Assembly (NCBI GenBank): GCA_029339505.1
Contig: JAQISU010000247.1
Span: forward strand, 643,501 to 707,500
Origin: Unio delphinus
Lineage: Eukaryota > Mollusca > Bivalvia > Unionida > Unionidae
Direction: 5' to 3'
DNA: 64,000 nucleotides
Part shown: one piece after another, positions 25,625 through 38,432 of the stretch
How positions within the stretch are numbered: position 1 is the first letter of the stretch
Layout: each line of letters starts with the position of its first letter
The notes under the pieces: generated by a model
Database searches by the model: none
What the model was told of the DNA's origin: nothing
What the model saw: the letters and a program-made list of their open reading frames with translations, nothing else
Made by a program: the position numbers and the translations under genes

Positions 25625-27603
25625 ATACATGCCAACCATTACGCTTTTGGCGTAATCATTACGCTTTTTCCCACTAAATTCCGCGTTACGCGTTAACGTT
25701 TATAGATCACGCTTTTTCGATATATCCATCTTGCAAAAAAAAAAAAATATTTTTTTTTTCGTTTTTATTAGCATTACTTTATATTTTACATACTGTTTTA
25801 TTTTTAATTAAAAAATACCCTGCTTCTACATAACTACGATATACGAGTATACTTGTCCGTGGACTTTCCTAATATTCATGTTCTATTTATAGCAACTATC
25901 ATGTTACTAAGATACTTTCAAACTTTCGACCTCATATTCTATTTATAGCGGCTTAGTGAGGAGAGAACAGACTGGTTTCTATTTTGTTTAAATCATTATG
26001 CACGTACTCTTTGTTCTAATTTTGTATAGTGCAGAACCAGTCTAAAAGTTTTTTTGCGCTAAAAAGTATTAAAAAATTCTCAATGCGTTTATGAGTGCAA
26101 AAAATATCTCTTAAATAATTTCACAGATGGGTTAGAAAAAGTCAATAATAAACAAAGCAAAATGTAATCAATCCTCCAAACACGACGAGGGCATCATCAC
26201 GTGACGTCTAATCGTTGGCGCTAAATGGCTTCAGATGTTAAGATGGATTCTAGTCTTTGTGTATGTTAGAGCACATTTTTTTCCCCAAGAATTTCGCAGA
26301 TGGATCAGAAAAAAGCAAAACAATGAGTCCTCCAAAGATTCAAAGATGAATATATGAATGGCATAATACAGCGTTCCATTCTAGGACAGCATCATGCTCA
26401 TTGCAGACTGTGCGGAAACGATTTTAGCATTGGTCATGGTGGTAAATTTGATGTGGAAAAACACATGAAAACAAGGAAACACATCGAATTAGCTCGCATT
26501 ACGAACTCTAATACTAAGGTAACTTCTTATTTACAGCAGAGCTCAAGTGCAGACTTGAATACTATAAATGCTGAGGTGTTATTTACCGAGTTTTTAATAG
26601 AACACAGACTACCCTTAGCGGTAGCAGACCATGTTGGTCCCTTGTTCAAGCGGATGTTTCCTGATTCGAAAATTGCGGAAAAATATGCTTGTGCAAGAAC
26701 AAAATCATCTCACATTGTTTGGTGCCTAGCAGAAGATACTTCACTTAAAATTGCAGAAGCAATGAAAATTGGGCCGTTTAGTATTGCCACAGAGGGGAGT
26801 TGTGATTATGATGATAAAAAGTTGTACCCAGTATGTGTTAGATACTTTGACAGTGAAAAAGGCAAAGTCATGAGTGTTCTTCTTTCTTTACCAGAATTAA
26901 CAGTAGATTCCACTGGACAAAACATTTTTGATTTGCTTGACAATGTTTTGAAGAAACATGACATAAGTTGGCAGAACTGTATGGGGTTTGCAGCTGACAG
27001 TCAAAAAGCTTCAAAAGTGTTAGATTCTCTGTCAAGAGATATCCCTTTCTATTGCCACCCTTGTCTAACTTGGATCATCTGGAAGAAGAATTCCTGAAGT
27101 ATCAAGTTGGGATTCTACCTGACAATATACTTAATGCAGATAGAGTTGATGTGCAATGGCACCTTATTTCCCAGCTAAAAGACTCTATCACTGGAAGAAA
27201 TAAATTTCCTCTTCTTTGTCAGGTTATGAAAGGAATATTGGTTCTTTACCATTCTAATGCTGACTGTGAGTTATTGTTCAGTGTTGTTAACAAAAATAAA
27301 ACTGAATTCAGGTCCAGGCTAAGTAACCCGGTACTGAGTGCTCTACTGGTATGCAAAACATTCATGGCCTCAGCTGGTACAAAATGTTTTGAAATGCAAC
27401 ATAACAATCTGTTGCTTTCTAAAGCTAAAAGTGCTACATATGAACACTTGAACCATTAATGAATGATAAAAGACGAGAAAAGCAAATAAATCATTGTTAA
27501 TTGTAATTGTAGTATGTTATATGTGGATTACTCTTTTTCTGCTTGGATTCCTCTTTTTGACCACTTGGATTACACTTTTTCCTCGTCAGGGGTTGGCATG
27601 TAT
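25625..27603 (+). mobile_element. hAT transposon, internally deleted
   Basis: The left end ATACATGCCAACC (25625-25637) is exactly inverted at the right end, GGTTGGCATGTAT (27591-27603). The flanks CTAGCTGC (25617-25624) and GTAGCTGT (27604-27611) share TAGCTG in register, an 8-bp duplication with two changes. Sub-terminal repeats of the type ATTACGCTTTTT occur in the first 60 bp, and GGATTACTCTTTTT-like copies occur at about 27525-27580; these may be transposase-binding sites. The element contains the broken transposase at 26354-27459. It lies in the last Musashi intron on the strand opposite to the gene. Confidence 0.85.
26354..27459 (+). pseudogene. hAT-superfamily transposase with BED-like zinc finger, internal deletion
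   Basis: Two frames overlap. The first (26354-27097) has a BED-like finger, CRLCGNDF and later KHMKTRKH (Cys-x2-Cys, His-x5-His), at residues about 17-44. It continues with LAVADHVGPLFKRMFPDS and an FSIATEGSCDY stretch in the position of the catalytic-core start. The second (27052-27459, shifted frame) ends with the hAT C-terminal dimerisation region: LYHSNADCELLFSVV, KNKTEFRSRLSN and LSALLVCK. Together they cover only about 380 codons. Family members are commonly 600 or more, so the central core with most catalytic residues is missing, and the deletion junction near 27060 shifts the frame. The element can no longer mobilise itself but could respond to an active relative in trans. Confidence 0.85.
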
Positions 27604-27611
27604 GTAGCTGT

Positions 27612-29022
27612 GCAGAGACAAATGAGATGCAGGAGGAAATGCAATTACTGGCAATTCTTCACTTTAAGGGAGGATGTATGCACATCAAATGGACAGCACA
27701 TTTTTTTAGGCATGAAAAAGAAAGCTATTATCTACGGGTAAGTCATTGCTGCTATTAAATTTGTGATGTAGGTGTAAACAAGAAATCAATCAATTTCAGG
27801 TATTGATATGCACACTGTTTAACTGACTTTACAGTGAACAAGTTCTCACACGATTATAAACCATATAAAAAATTCTTCTGCAAACAATAATCACACAACT
27901 ATAAAGCCGAGATTGTATTGATAAACATATCTATGGTAAAATGGTTTAAAAAAATGTTGAACTTGACTGCACTGTATTAAATTTAATATGTAGGTCTATT
28001 TAGTCATAGTAACATGTGTTCTATTAATAATTCATAGCACTGTGTGACTGGTACATTTATATTGACTGCCTGGATTGCAAAAGACCCTATGAGGTCAAGA
28101 GTTACAATAGACATGAAGTCTCAACACATAATACATTTATTTATATATTTGGGGATAATTTTTGTTCAGTTACAAGGATAAACTATGTTTTCTATCTGAG
28201 GATCTTTAAATCTGCACTACCTGAAAATGGATTACAGATTCAAATACAAGAGTTTCCTTGACAAACATTTGAGAATAGTAACAACCTATTTACAGTTAAT
28301 TGACTGAGCCCTTTGATTGCATCCTGTTTGTTACATTGTAAAAATATATTACTGTACCCATCTCTTCAACTTCACAGAAGTGCTTGTCTTTCATTACATT
28401 TGCCCATACAAAAATCTCCTATTCAAACTTTTATCCTACTGAAATTAGAATTTTATCAAAATAATTTGGAATGCAGAACCCTTCAGAAGTGAAATAATTC
28501 TGCAAAATCCTGAATGGTTTGCCTATTGGGTCACATCTGCAGACTTATATATCATATCCAAAATGGATTTACAAAATTCATCACCAGGTTAAAAAAAAAT
28601 TTGTTTCACATTGAGCTTACAATACCAGCAGAAATCATCAGCTTACAACATCAATATGTTATATTCCATTTCTGAAGATAGCTATAATAAATAAACCACC
28701 AAGACCTGCCTCCTATTGCTTGGGATATCCTTTGTACTGTTAATTACAGTTTGAAGCAAACAGTATGTTCCCATCTAGTAATTAACAGCATAGCTAACAT
28801 TCCTACTGTTTTAAAATGCATTTCAACTGTTGAGGTCAGACAAACAACTGAATTCTTTCTCAGCAGCTGGCAATGTGTCAGTCTTGAACATGGTTAAAAA
28901 AATACAACAAATGATATATGATTGAAAATGCTGCATTGTTTACAACTTGTCATAACTAAACCTGTAAAAACTTGCACAAAACAAGTTCTATTAACATATT
29001 TATGGACATGAAATTTACTTAC
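27612..29022. other. Intron sequence, no feature seen
   Basis: Remainder of the Musashi intron between the hAT element and the stop-codon exon. AT-rich, without supportable exons or repeats. Confidence 0.45.
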
Positions 29023-29081
29023 CATCAACCCATCTGTGATCAATGGTAGCCATTCTGAAAAGCAGTTGCCAACAACTGGGG
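29023..29081 (-). CDS. msi: Musashi terminal coding exon (C-terminus and stop)
   Basis: A 59-nt exon on the minus strand. The 3' splice site is CTTCTTTTCACAG just above 29081, and the exon opens in phase 0 with PQLLATAFQNGYH followed by TGA (29042-29040). The coding part is 29040-29081. The ending matches the conserved Musashi C-terminal peptide (recalled vertebrate form GPLIATAFTNGYH). The strong donor GTAAGT at 29022 follows only 17 nt after the stop, so the 3'UTR is spliced. At that distance the junction should not trigger nonsense-mediated decay under the usual 50-nt rule. The preceding exon (31572-31400) ends in the matching phase 0. Confidence 0.9.
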
Positions 29082-29616
29082 CTGTGAAAAGAAGTGAAAA
29101 AGTTTTAAGACAAATGTATACTTATAATAATGTTCTCCTTTATAGTTTTCTTTCCTTTAAAAGCATCTTATAAAAAGCATAATAGTTTCACAAACGTATT
29201 GTCAAGTTTTATTTGACAATGTTTTTATGCATTACCAGTATGTAAGATAACATAAAAACTCATTTTACCACACCCTAGCATTTTATTGCTAATTCATATT
29301 CAATGTGACAACAATTATTAACTTGTAATGTTTTTCACTTATTATATCCCGACGGATGTCAACATATTCAAAAAGTTTTTACGACCAAAGTTCACATGCA
29401 TTTGTAACATTGATTTCTTACTTAAACCACTTTTAAAACCTAAAGACATAGCATTTAAAAACATTTTTAAAAAAACCAAACAACAAAAACAGGGATACTT
29501 CGAAAGAACTGATTCTCTACTGGGAAAGAAGACTTTCCTGAAACTCAATATCATTTCTTCTTTTTAATTGTCAAATGTTGAAACCACTTCTAAGTATCTT
29601 CAGTAGTTGTTGTAGT

Positions 29617-29850
29617 TTTTAACGGCATTTTTCAGCACATGATAAGCAATACACGGTGGCCAGTATTATTGGTGGAGGAAGAACCCGGAAAAATCCCCAG
29701 AAAGAACCACGACAAACAAGAAACTACTGGCAAGCTTTCTCACATACCTACATTGGCTGAATCTGAAGACTCGAACCATGCAGACAGAGGTGAGATGACA
29801 GTGATCCATAACATACAGCGCTTTAGACCACTTGGGGCCCCTTTTTCAGT
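29617..29850 (-). mobile_element. Interspersed SINE-like repeat, family 2
   Basis: Shares GGTGGAGGAAGAACCC, GCAAGCTTTCTCACA, GACAGAGGTGAGATG and AGTGATC with the copies at 43400-43560 and 54195-54450, in the same orientation. On the minus strand GGTTCGAGTC (29777-29768) looks like a pol III B-box and AGCGCT lies upstream of it, suggesting a tRNA-derived head. It sits in the 2.3-kb Musashi intron. Confidence 0.65.
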
Positions 29851-30033
29851 AGTAAAAAGAACTTTAATTAGCTGCTGTGGTAGGTACACATACTGGACAT
29901 TTTCCATTAGGGCAAAGCAGATATCATTTTAAGTTTTTTGGTGTCAGGGAAAGGAATGCCAACAAGATTATCAAGACAATACAAGAACATACAACTGTTA
30001 CCATATTCATTTAGCACCATATAAAGAATAAAT

Positions 30034-30121
30034 GTGAAACCCCATGTTGGTATAGTCATCCATTTGGACAGGGACATAAGTGTGAAACCCCATGTTGGTA
30101 TAGTCATCCATTTGGACAGGG
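30034..30121. repeat. 48-bp direct duplication
   Basis: GTGAAACCCCATGTTGGTAT and the following bases occur twice with a 48-bp period (30034 and 30082). Confidence 0.95.
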
Positions 30122-31049
30122 GCAGACAACATTTCCATGACTTTCCGTTCAAAAGCAGGTTATTGCAGTCGTGCTTAATCATTTTATTTTCCGAATTTCT
30201 GAAGCATGAAGTCAATACATGTTCATCATGAACAAATTTGACAACATATAATAAGGAAATAAGAAAAGCACACTACAAGCCAGGCAACAGCACAATCAAC
30301 CATATTAATATTTGCTAAATATATTTTTTTTAAATTAAAAATGGTGTCCCTTGGCTGGCGATTGATAAAAAATCATGAAAAAAGTGATGAAATCAGTGAC
30401 CTTTATCTTTTTTAAAAACAAAACTCCCTTTCTTTATTGCATGAACACTGGAAGTGCATTAAAAAAATTTTTTTTTAGTATACTTTTAAAATAATCCTGT
30501 GTTAAAGATATTTGCATACCATAAAGTTTTAGGTGTGCATCATGGCCATTAAGCTCTCTTTGGAGATAAACAGCTCGTCTATTATTGGGAAAATAAATTA
30601 TATTTAGTTTTTCATTCAACACTAGAGACCAGTTTCATTCGAGACGTTAACATCAAATGCGTTTCTCAGTTTGGATGGGTATTTTTTTGCTGTTTTAAAA
30701 TAATTACCCCCCCCCCCAAAAAAAACTAATATCTATGAAGATCTATGTTGTTTGATTTTGTGATATTTTCTTTCATTAATTTACATCTTGAAACTTCGAA
30801 GCACCAGTGCGATATTAAATGGTACCTTGTACAAACTATCAAGGCTGACTGATGTTGGCTGGATGCAGGAAGCTCCAGAAACACGAGTAGCATCTGATTT
30901 CTTCAATTTAAGACACTCCTTTAAGCCAGTACCTGGTGATTCATGTAGATTTCATGAAAAAAGTCAGGACATAAATAAACCACATTTCCATTGATAGAGT
31001 GTAACAGCCAATTCAGTGCAAAAAACTACTGAGCCTTTCATACCCCCCC

Positions 31050-31330
31050 CCAATCAAATTCAATATTGACCTTCACCTTAAAAGCATGACCCCCAAAACA
31101 TAAAAGACGAACCTTAGTAGTAGTGATGTACAAGTTAACCAAGTAGCATCTATCAATGTCAAATGGTTTTAAAGTTGTCGCCAGGAAACCTGCAATATTA
31201 ACCCATGTCCTTGACACTGAAGATGGGACTCCAATTGTGGCATGTAATAACAATGTATGAGTGTGCCAAGTTTCATTTCTAAATCATCAACAACTTTAAA
31301 ATATGACAGATGGATGGAAACATAATGGGC
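31050..31330. other. Possible interspersed repeat rich in ACCTTGAC motifs
   Basis: Contains TTGACCTTCACC, GTCCTTGACACTGA and ATGACAGATGGATGGA. Related ACCTTGACACTGACCTTGA and GACAGATAAACAT wording recurs at 39180-39700 and 47760-48170. This suggests an old dispersed family, but I could not define its ends. Confidence 0.35.
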
Positions 31331-31399
31331 ACACGTTCAAGGTATACTACAGAATTACATGTACATGAGAGTACTTAAGTTTTTATTTTGTATACCAAC

Positions 31400-31572
31400 C
31401 CTGCTCATTGCAATGCTGGCTCCAAGGGGCTGTGGACTTGTGGCCTGCATGTATCCAATGCCGTCATGGGAGGTGTAGAGATCAAGTGGACCGGGGCTGT
31501 TGGCATTATGGAAGCCACGGCTGTTAACAGGCGAGGTAGCTGTGGGGATGTGCTGCAGGCTACTCATCAGGG
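31400..31572 (-). CDS. msi: Musashi coding exon with NSPGP and SPQP motifs
   Basis: A 173-nt exon on the minus strand. A strong polypyrimidine tract ends in CTATTTCAG at 31573. Entering in phase 1, it reads ALMSSLQHIP, then TATSPVNSRGF, HNANSPGPLDLY, GIGYMQATSPQPLG and ASIAMSR. NSPGP-x-DLY and the SPQP block have direct counterparts in the vertebrate Musashi-2 C-terminal region. The exon ends in phase 0 at AGG/GTTGGT (31400). That donor is weaker than consensus, but it is the one that keeps frame with the next exon. The nearby GTATAC (starting 31395) would give phase 1 and break the frame. Confidence 0.88.
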
Positions 31573-33039
31573 CTGAAATAGAAGGGGGAAAAAAAACCCA
31601 GTGAACCAAAGTATTCTGCAATTTTACCACTTTCATGCACCTTTCCCACGGCTAGACTTTTACTCTGAAAATCTGCGATTCTTTGGAACCAGGTCTTCAA
31701 AGTGCTTCTCATTTTCATTAGCTTGAGCCAGTGATTGTCCACTTTTGGTATATACTCAGGATTGTGGTTAAAATAGTGTGGCCATGCATTTGTCATATAG
31801 GAAAAAGGACGTGGGTCACAAAGTATATGTTCGGGCAAGCAGTTGCTCATGTATGGTATTAAGTCTTGCCTAGTACTGTAGCAGTTAATTCACAGTACAT
31901 TATGTGGTTCGTGATTGGTGCCCATTGCTGATTGTTGAATAAGCAGTCTTTTCACATAACCGAAAAGAAAATTATTGGAAATTCACTTGGTTCTGATCAG
32001 GATTCACTACGAGAATCCTGCAAGTGATTTCAACAAATGTTTCATCCAGTCTCTAGTGAGGGCAGAAATGAACAATACTGACATTTGCATTACGTTACAA
32101 ATCCCTTACTGGTCTTTTGAGAGCAGCAATGGCTGCATCTAGCATATATTTTGCCATCCAATGGATTTTAATAACAGAAACTTGGTGTATGTTTTTATGT
32201 ATTTGGCTATTTCCACACATGTACATTTATGGTGATGATATTTTATTGCTATGTCTGGCAACTATTTTTTTCCTCTTTTTAAGTGTATTTAGTGTTAAAG
32301 AAGAAAACAATTTTTTGAAATTATTATTCAGATGTGAATTTCCAACAATTTTCTATTGGATTATGTGAAAAAATTGCTTATTCTCAATTGAACATCTCTT
32401 TTCTTTGGGTGGTGGTGGTGGTGGGGTTGTCATGTGCACTAACCCCACCCCCATTCAAATGGGATCTTGAACAACTTTTCAAGTCTCGTAAGAAACAACT
32501 GCATGGGAATATTGCAGGCATAACTTGTGCTTTTTTAAAACTCTAAAAAATGACACTCTTTCAAAGTATTTTGATTACGCTGGTCTGTTTAAAATAAAAT
32601 AAATTACATCAATGAAGTGTGCCAACTTCAATATTTCCACTCCATTCACAGATGCAAGCACTGCTTTGATTCTGATACTCTTTCATTCCAATTCATTTGC
32701 TCAATTTCTTTCATGCTATCTTTGACACATTAATAACAAAAATGTTCATTCTTTGTCAAAGTAATTTATCAACTTCTGAACATTTTCCCTCATTTTTTTC
32801 AGAAATTTCTGAAACTGACTGAAGTAAAGTTGATATATGCTGATAAAAACTAATTTCAATATATTTTCCATTTACACTGATAAATGTTACTGGCATCTTC
32901 AAAAGATTGGCATTTCCTATCAATTACTGTTCCATTAATAAGCTTCCTAACTATCAGAAACCAAACTGCTGGTGACAGCTCTCATTTCAATGAATAATCG
33001 GTCTCCTTAGAAACGATTGGATACTACTAATTACAAAAT

Positions 33040-33150
33040 ACAGTGGGACAGAGATGGTATACAGTGGGGCAGATTATATGAAATACACTGGGACAGATTA
33101 TATTAAATAGTGTGACAGATATTAAATATAGTTGGACAGATTATATGAAA
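33040..33150. repeat. Diverged short tandem repeats
   Basis: The phrases 'gggacagattatat', 'gtgacagatattaaat' and 'ggacagattatatgaaa' recur four or five times with variable spacing. Confidence 0.7.
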
Positions 33151-33571
33151 CTGACTGCTAGACAGTTATTACCAATCTGCAGAAAGACCATTTCACTGTA
33201 TACACCAAGATCTTAATTAGATGCATTTATTAATTAATTAAATCATTCATTATTAATTAAATGGCCAGTATTCGTATGTGATAAAGCGCTGACTTCACCT
33301 TTGTGGTTCCTGTTTCTTATCATGATCAATAGTGACTGATCAATTTATTGATACAAAAGGCTGATGTCATAAAACCACCTGAAGATGCACAATACACTAT
33401 GTGATTGTATCATATTGGAAAATTCAACGTGACACAAAACTGGAATTTCTCATCAGCATCCAGTTACATCACTTGCTTTCACTAGCCTCAGATTTCAGTT
33501 TTGTCTCCCTCACCAGCACCCAAATTCCACAATATCCAATATCTTCCATGTAAAGTTTGCGTGTGTGTATG

Positions 33572-33574
<3 letters not shown>

Positions 33575-33621
<47 letters not shown>

Positions 33622-33645
33622 TACATACATACATACATACATACA
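33575..33645. repeat. Compound (AT)n(AC)n(ATAC)n microsatellite
   Basis: A run of AT is followed by AC and then ATAC units. Confidence 0.97.
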
Positions 33646-36600
33646 CGCCTTTATGATGGCAATCCAACATAAAATAGCGGAGTTTATTTGATATAACCTA
33701 TTAGAGATAATAACCATACCTGGATGATTTGCTGTAAACTATAACATGGACTTGATACTTAACTAGTCTTTCTTTATTAAAAAAAGAAAAAGTGGAACTT
33801 ACTATGGCGCCATGGCTTTTTCATACCTAATGATCAGTTATAACTGTCAATCACTTTATGCCAGGCATTATTCACATTGTCGGAGGGCATGCTTATATGT
33901 TGAAACAGTAGGATTTGGTTAGTTCTGAGGCATTTTAAGTTTGTTTTTTGTTAATAACTTGAATAAATCACTATAAAATATTAATTAAAAGAAAGAAGAA
34001 AAAAAAGTATAAATAGATGCTTATGTGTGTAAATGCAGCTAAGCCTATGATTTTCGCAGGTATCAGAAGCTAGACAAAATTAGGTAACACGGGGTGGGGT
34101 GGGATGGTGTGTGTGTGTGTGTGGTTAGACATAGAAGTAGAAATTTGTGTTTTGTACTAATTAAAGAAATATAGCAAAAACTGGTTTATTGGCAATTCAA
34201 TGTACAAATTTGAGCAAGAACTGTAAATTACTCTCCCCTATGAAATATAGCATATATGCTTGCATAAGTCAATTTACATTTAAGCTGACCTACGAAACTG
34301 ATAGGTAAAAACTAAAAAAGGTCCATGACCAGTGCATGTTCTGACCCAAAAGTCCAAGACAACATCACAAGATGTACATTGCAAAAGCACTTATTCAGGC
34401 AAACTAACATTAGCAAAATGTATGCATCTACCTCTCAAAGCTTACATGTATGATTATTACATAGAAATATTAAAAGCTTATATATTTTGTTTCGAAAGTC
34501 AATAATTTTATTCTGTTGTTTTAAAAATCGTTTCTGCCCGATTCAAATTTGTGTATTTGGATTGGATGATGACAAGAATCGAGCATTCACTGGTTGCCGT
34601 AACATTAACCTCCCTTTTGACTAGAGTTGATTTTATAAAATGCATTGTTGCTATAGATTGCATCAATGAGCTAGCCATTGTTTTATTTTGCCTTACTCAT
34701 TAAAATATGACAAGAACAAACAACAACAATGTTGGTTCAATGCTAGCAATTAGGCTAGAGAGCATTTTTATATAAAGATGACATCACATGTACAAGGAAA
34801 GTAAAGAACTGCAATGAATGAAGTACAGTCCTTGGATTTGAAGCATAGGCACCAATGCATTGAATTTATATAATATCCCCAAAATACAATAAAGAAGTTT
34901 CAGATATAATGTTTTGAAAATTACTGTAATACCCTAAAAACTAAGTTGTGGTTTTGCTTTGACCTTTAACCCCATTTACACAGCTACTGTAAGTGTGTTA
35001 CAATATAATGGCGTAAAAAGGCAATTACATGTCAAGGTACTGTCATAGTCGCTTTCCCTCATCATTGAAGCCAGTTTCAGAGTTTTTATGATTAACTGGC
35101 CTGGACTGCTGTCAGAAAATGAAAGACAAGCCTGCCAATTTTAAACAAAGAAGACACCGAAACAACCAACTTGACAACGATGTAGAAAATTATGATTTTC
35201 TTCAGTCAAAACACCACAGTAAAATAGATTGATGATGATCTTAGTTGATCAGAATTTTAGCCTTTATTATGATCATTCATTCATGTAACAGTAATGTGAA
35301 TATGCAGGTCATATGCCTTATACAATTAAACATAAGTAACGTTTCATAAAGATTACCTCAATTTTAAGAATCACTTAAACTGCCGAAAAAGTATGTCATA
35401 AGAGCATAAATCAACATAAATGAAACAGCTATGTACATCTAGTTGAAAAATGATCTGAAAGAATACAATTTGGTAGAAACAATGAATAAAGCAAAATCTG
35501 CATCTCTTGGGTAAACTCGAACCAGCTTGTGAATTGTGAAGTCTTTATTTACCTTTATTTAATGTCATGCACATGTAAAATAACAATAAAAACAATGTAG
35601 TTTAAGTTTTATTGATGCTATTAAATTATTGAAAGAGCTGGTCACTACTTATGACCTGTGTTGATGTTGCCAATTTTGTCATGACTTTTTTTTGTCTACA
35701 ACTGTTGGGACACAAAATAATTATTTTTCATGTCGCTAGATTTATACAGCCATTATGAGTAATAAAAATTAAAAAAAAAAAAAAAGTTTAGGCCTTATCT
35801 CTTTCATAAAGGCTGTTATTTTGTCCAAATTATCTGACTTGTATGCAAGCGTATATGGTAATATATTTGCTGACCATTGCAAATTATAGTACCTTTGGAA
35901 GGATGCTGAGAAAATCAAATCCTTTTGAATGTCTAAAAAAAGAAACTGTCCATGACTCGACTGTTGAACCTGTCCCAGAGCTTAATATTGCTGGCATTTA
36001 TTTATTGATTTAAAAAAAACATGAAAACTGAAATTATTCAAGGGTGTTAACACATGTATGGATGCAAGTCATAGTGCCCACTATTGAGCTTGCATCAGTC
36101 CCAATGTTAGGCTTTCCGATATCCTTCAACAAAATTCTGTTAAACACACTTTAATGCCAGAAGACCTTACTCTAAACCCCGTCTTTCAAATGAGACCTTT
36201 CCTTAGTTTTTATCTGTGAAAATATGATGATCTTGTATGATTATTCCCTCAACTATCCTAACTCCATTAAAAATGCTAGTCTTTTCACCAACAATGTAAC
36301 TATCTGCACAAAAGTTTATCATTTAGTATTTTTCAAGTTCATCTAGTTTGTTGCTTCTGGTTCTGGTAGCAGTATTTTTCCCCAAGAAGTGAAAGAAGGA
36401 AGGAATGATAGCAAAAATTCCAAGCTGGCAACTAGTTAGTCAGGGGTGCAGAAATTTTGTCAAAATCAAGTTGTCCATGATCAAGCAAAATAAAACGTTT
36501 TTACAAATTTATCAAACACATCATTCAGAAAGTTTACACCAACTGGTTCAGGTTCAAGACTGTGTTGTACAAAGTTGTGCTTTATGAGCGAGACGCTTTG

Positions 36601-37689
36601 TTCCAGGACCTTTTTTTTAATGAGCATGTAGTGTGCATTGTTTTAGGTTGATATGTTAACTATATCACTCAATGTGATAACTATCCTGCAAACAATCGAC
36701 TGGTTTTCTGTACAGTTGACTGATACAATCGACTGGTTTTGTATACAGCTGAGCGTATCGTATATTACAAGATTATTTGATCTTTGTGTGCCTCAAGCCA
36801 AGGACTCGTGCAGTCAAGAATCGTCAAACAGTAGTTTCTTATTTTATTGTATTCCCTGTCATAGTCAAGTTTATTTTTTAGCACATTTGTAGACTTTTCA
36901 CTCTTGAGTTTCACCATTTGTCCCTAGCTTTATAAAAATACAATCTATCCAGATGCATTCATGGGAGAATTCATTGTAGTTGTGGAAAATGGTTTTAAGG
37001 AGTCCAGCATTTTCTTGAGAAGTAATATCCTCCAACAAAGAACATCATTCTGATATAACCACTTCAACTAGCCTGTATGGTTAACTTTTGCTGAATAATC
37101 GTGAAATGGAATTCTGCAATGATCAGTCGGGTGTTTAAAGTCAATGTATTACATTATTCTCCTATTCTTTTTTTTTTTTTTTAAAGTTTGTAAAGTAGTG
37201 TTGTCATTTTTTCTGATCTGACATGTTTGGAGTTTGAAAAGATCCATCTGTTCTAACTTTCCGTCATAAAGCATCCAAAACTCACTATAAAGTGTTTCAC
37301 TTAACATCTGGAGCCATTTTCTGTAAAAAAAATAAATAGACTGGTTCACTAACTACTTGATCAATAAAATGAATGTAAGGCACATATCACTTTTGACCAA
37401 ACCAGTCTTTGAAATGGGTCATATGTGTGATGGTACCCAAAGAATACTAAATTGGTTGGCTAGGAGTGCAATTTCTTTAAAAAAAATGAATATTAATTAG
37501 TTACTCATAAAAAGAGGACACACATACAAAGCAACAACACGTTTCCAATCTCTTCTTTCAGGAATTTAACATTATGTCCTCAAGTTAAGACAAAACATGT
37601 CAGATGATGAAGTTCGTTATATATAAGCCTCTGATTTAGTCTGAATGAAGTACTATTGTTAAGACCACTGATTTTCATGCGCAATGGAA

Positions 37690-38040
37690 TATGTATACCA
37701 AGCATGAAGCCAGCCTATTGATTCTTCTTTGTTCAGTCAACGATCTACCAAGCATAAAGCCAATCTCGAGTCTTCTTTGTTCAGTCCAACACCCACCAAG
37801 CACTATATCTGACTGACAGATAAGGTTGGGAGAAGAAAAAAAAGATTCTAACAGACTTCCAAAAGGAAGCCAATGAACGTGTTGTATTAGGTGAACTTAA
37901 AAACATGTTTATTGCACAGACACTGAATGGCCAGTTAAATAGCGCCCAGGTGTGTGATGTGTATTGAATGTAAAATAGTTAAACAGTGCCCAGGTGTGTT
38001 ATGTGTATTGAATGTAGCTTTAATAAAAATTCAGTCATAT
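37690..38040. repeat. Short direct duplications
   Basis: ACCAAGCATGAAGCCA and TTCTTCTTTGTTCAGTC recur within 37695-37800. GCCCAGGTGTGTGATGTGTA and TTGAATGTA recur within 37940-38020. Both look like local duplications. Confidence 0.8.
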
Positions 38041-38046
38041 CACTAC

Positions 38047-38315
38047 TATGTCTGCAGTGTGACAGTTTATAGCGATATCTAGCACTGGGGCATCATGACG
38101 CATACATGTAGCATGATGTCCCACCTAGTCACATTATCCTGAGAACAGGCCGACCAGTCCTAAAACTAATCTCTTCATGCTGAACGCGAAGTGAGGCAGC
38201 TGTTTAGTAACCATTTTGTAAGTCTTGGTATGACTTAGCTGGAGATCAAACCCATGACCTCCCGCATTCAGGGTGGACGCTCTAACCAATAGGCCACCAG
38301 AGCAGTGCTTGGCCC
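38047..38315 (-). mobile_element. tRNA-derived SINE, family 1 (minus copy)
   Basis: On the minus strand it opens with an A-box-like GGTGGCCTATTGGTTAGAG (38297-38279) and a B-box-like GGGTTTGATCTCC (about 38253-38241). Next comes TTACTAAACAGCTGCCTC and a tail with CATGATGCCCCAGTGCTAGA. The same order of blocks occurs on the plus strand at 41630-41860. Confidence 0.8.
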
Positions 38316-38371
38316 CCAGAAGAAAATTGCAATGCAACACATTTAATGAAGCAATTAAGCTTCATTTATCT

Positions 38372-38432
38372 TGAACATCTCTTAAGTTATCTAGAACATA
38401 TCTTAAGTTATCTAGAACATCTCTTAAGTTAC
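38372..38432. repeat. 21-bp tandem repeat, three copies
   Basis: ATCTAGAACATCTCTTAAGTT recurs with minor changes, starting in the sequence 'atcttgaacatctcttaag'. Confidence 0.9.

Noticed and set aside
27514..27741. Short plus-strand frame after the hAT transposase
   Set aside because: It spans the right end of the element and its flank and resembles no protein family.
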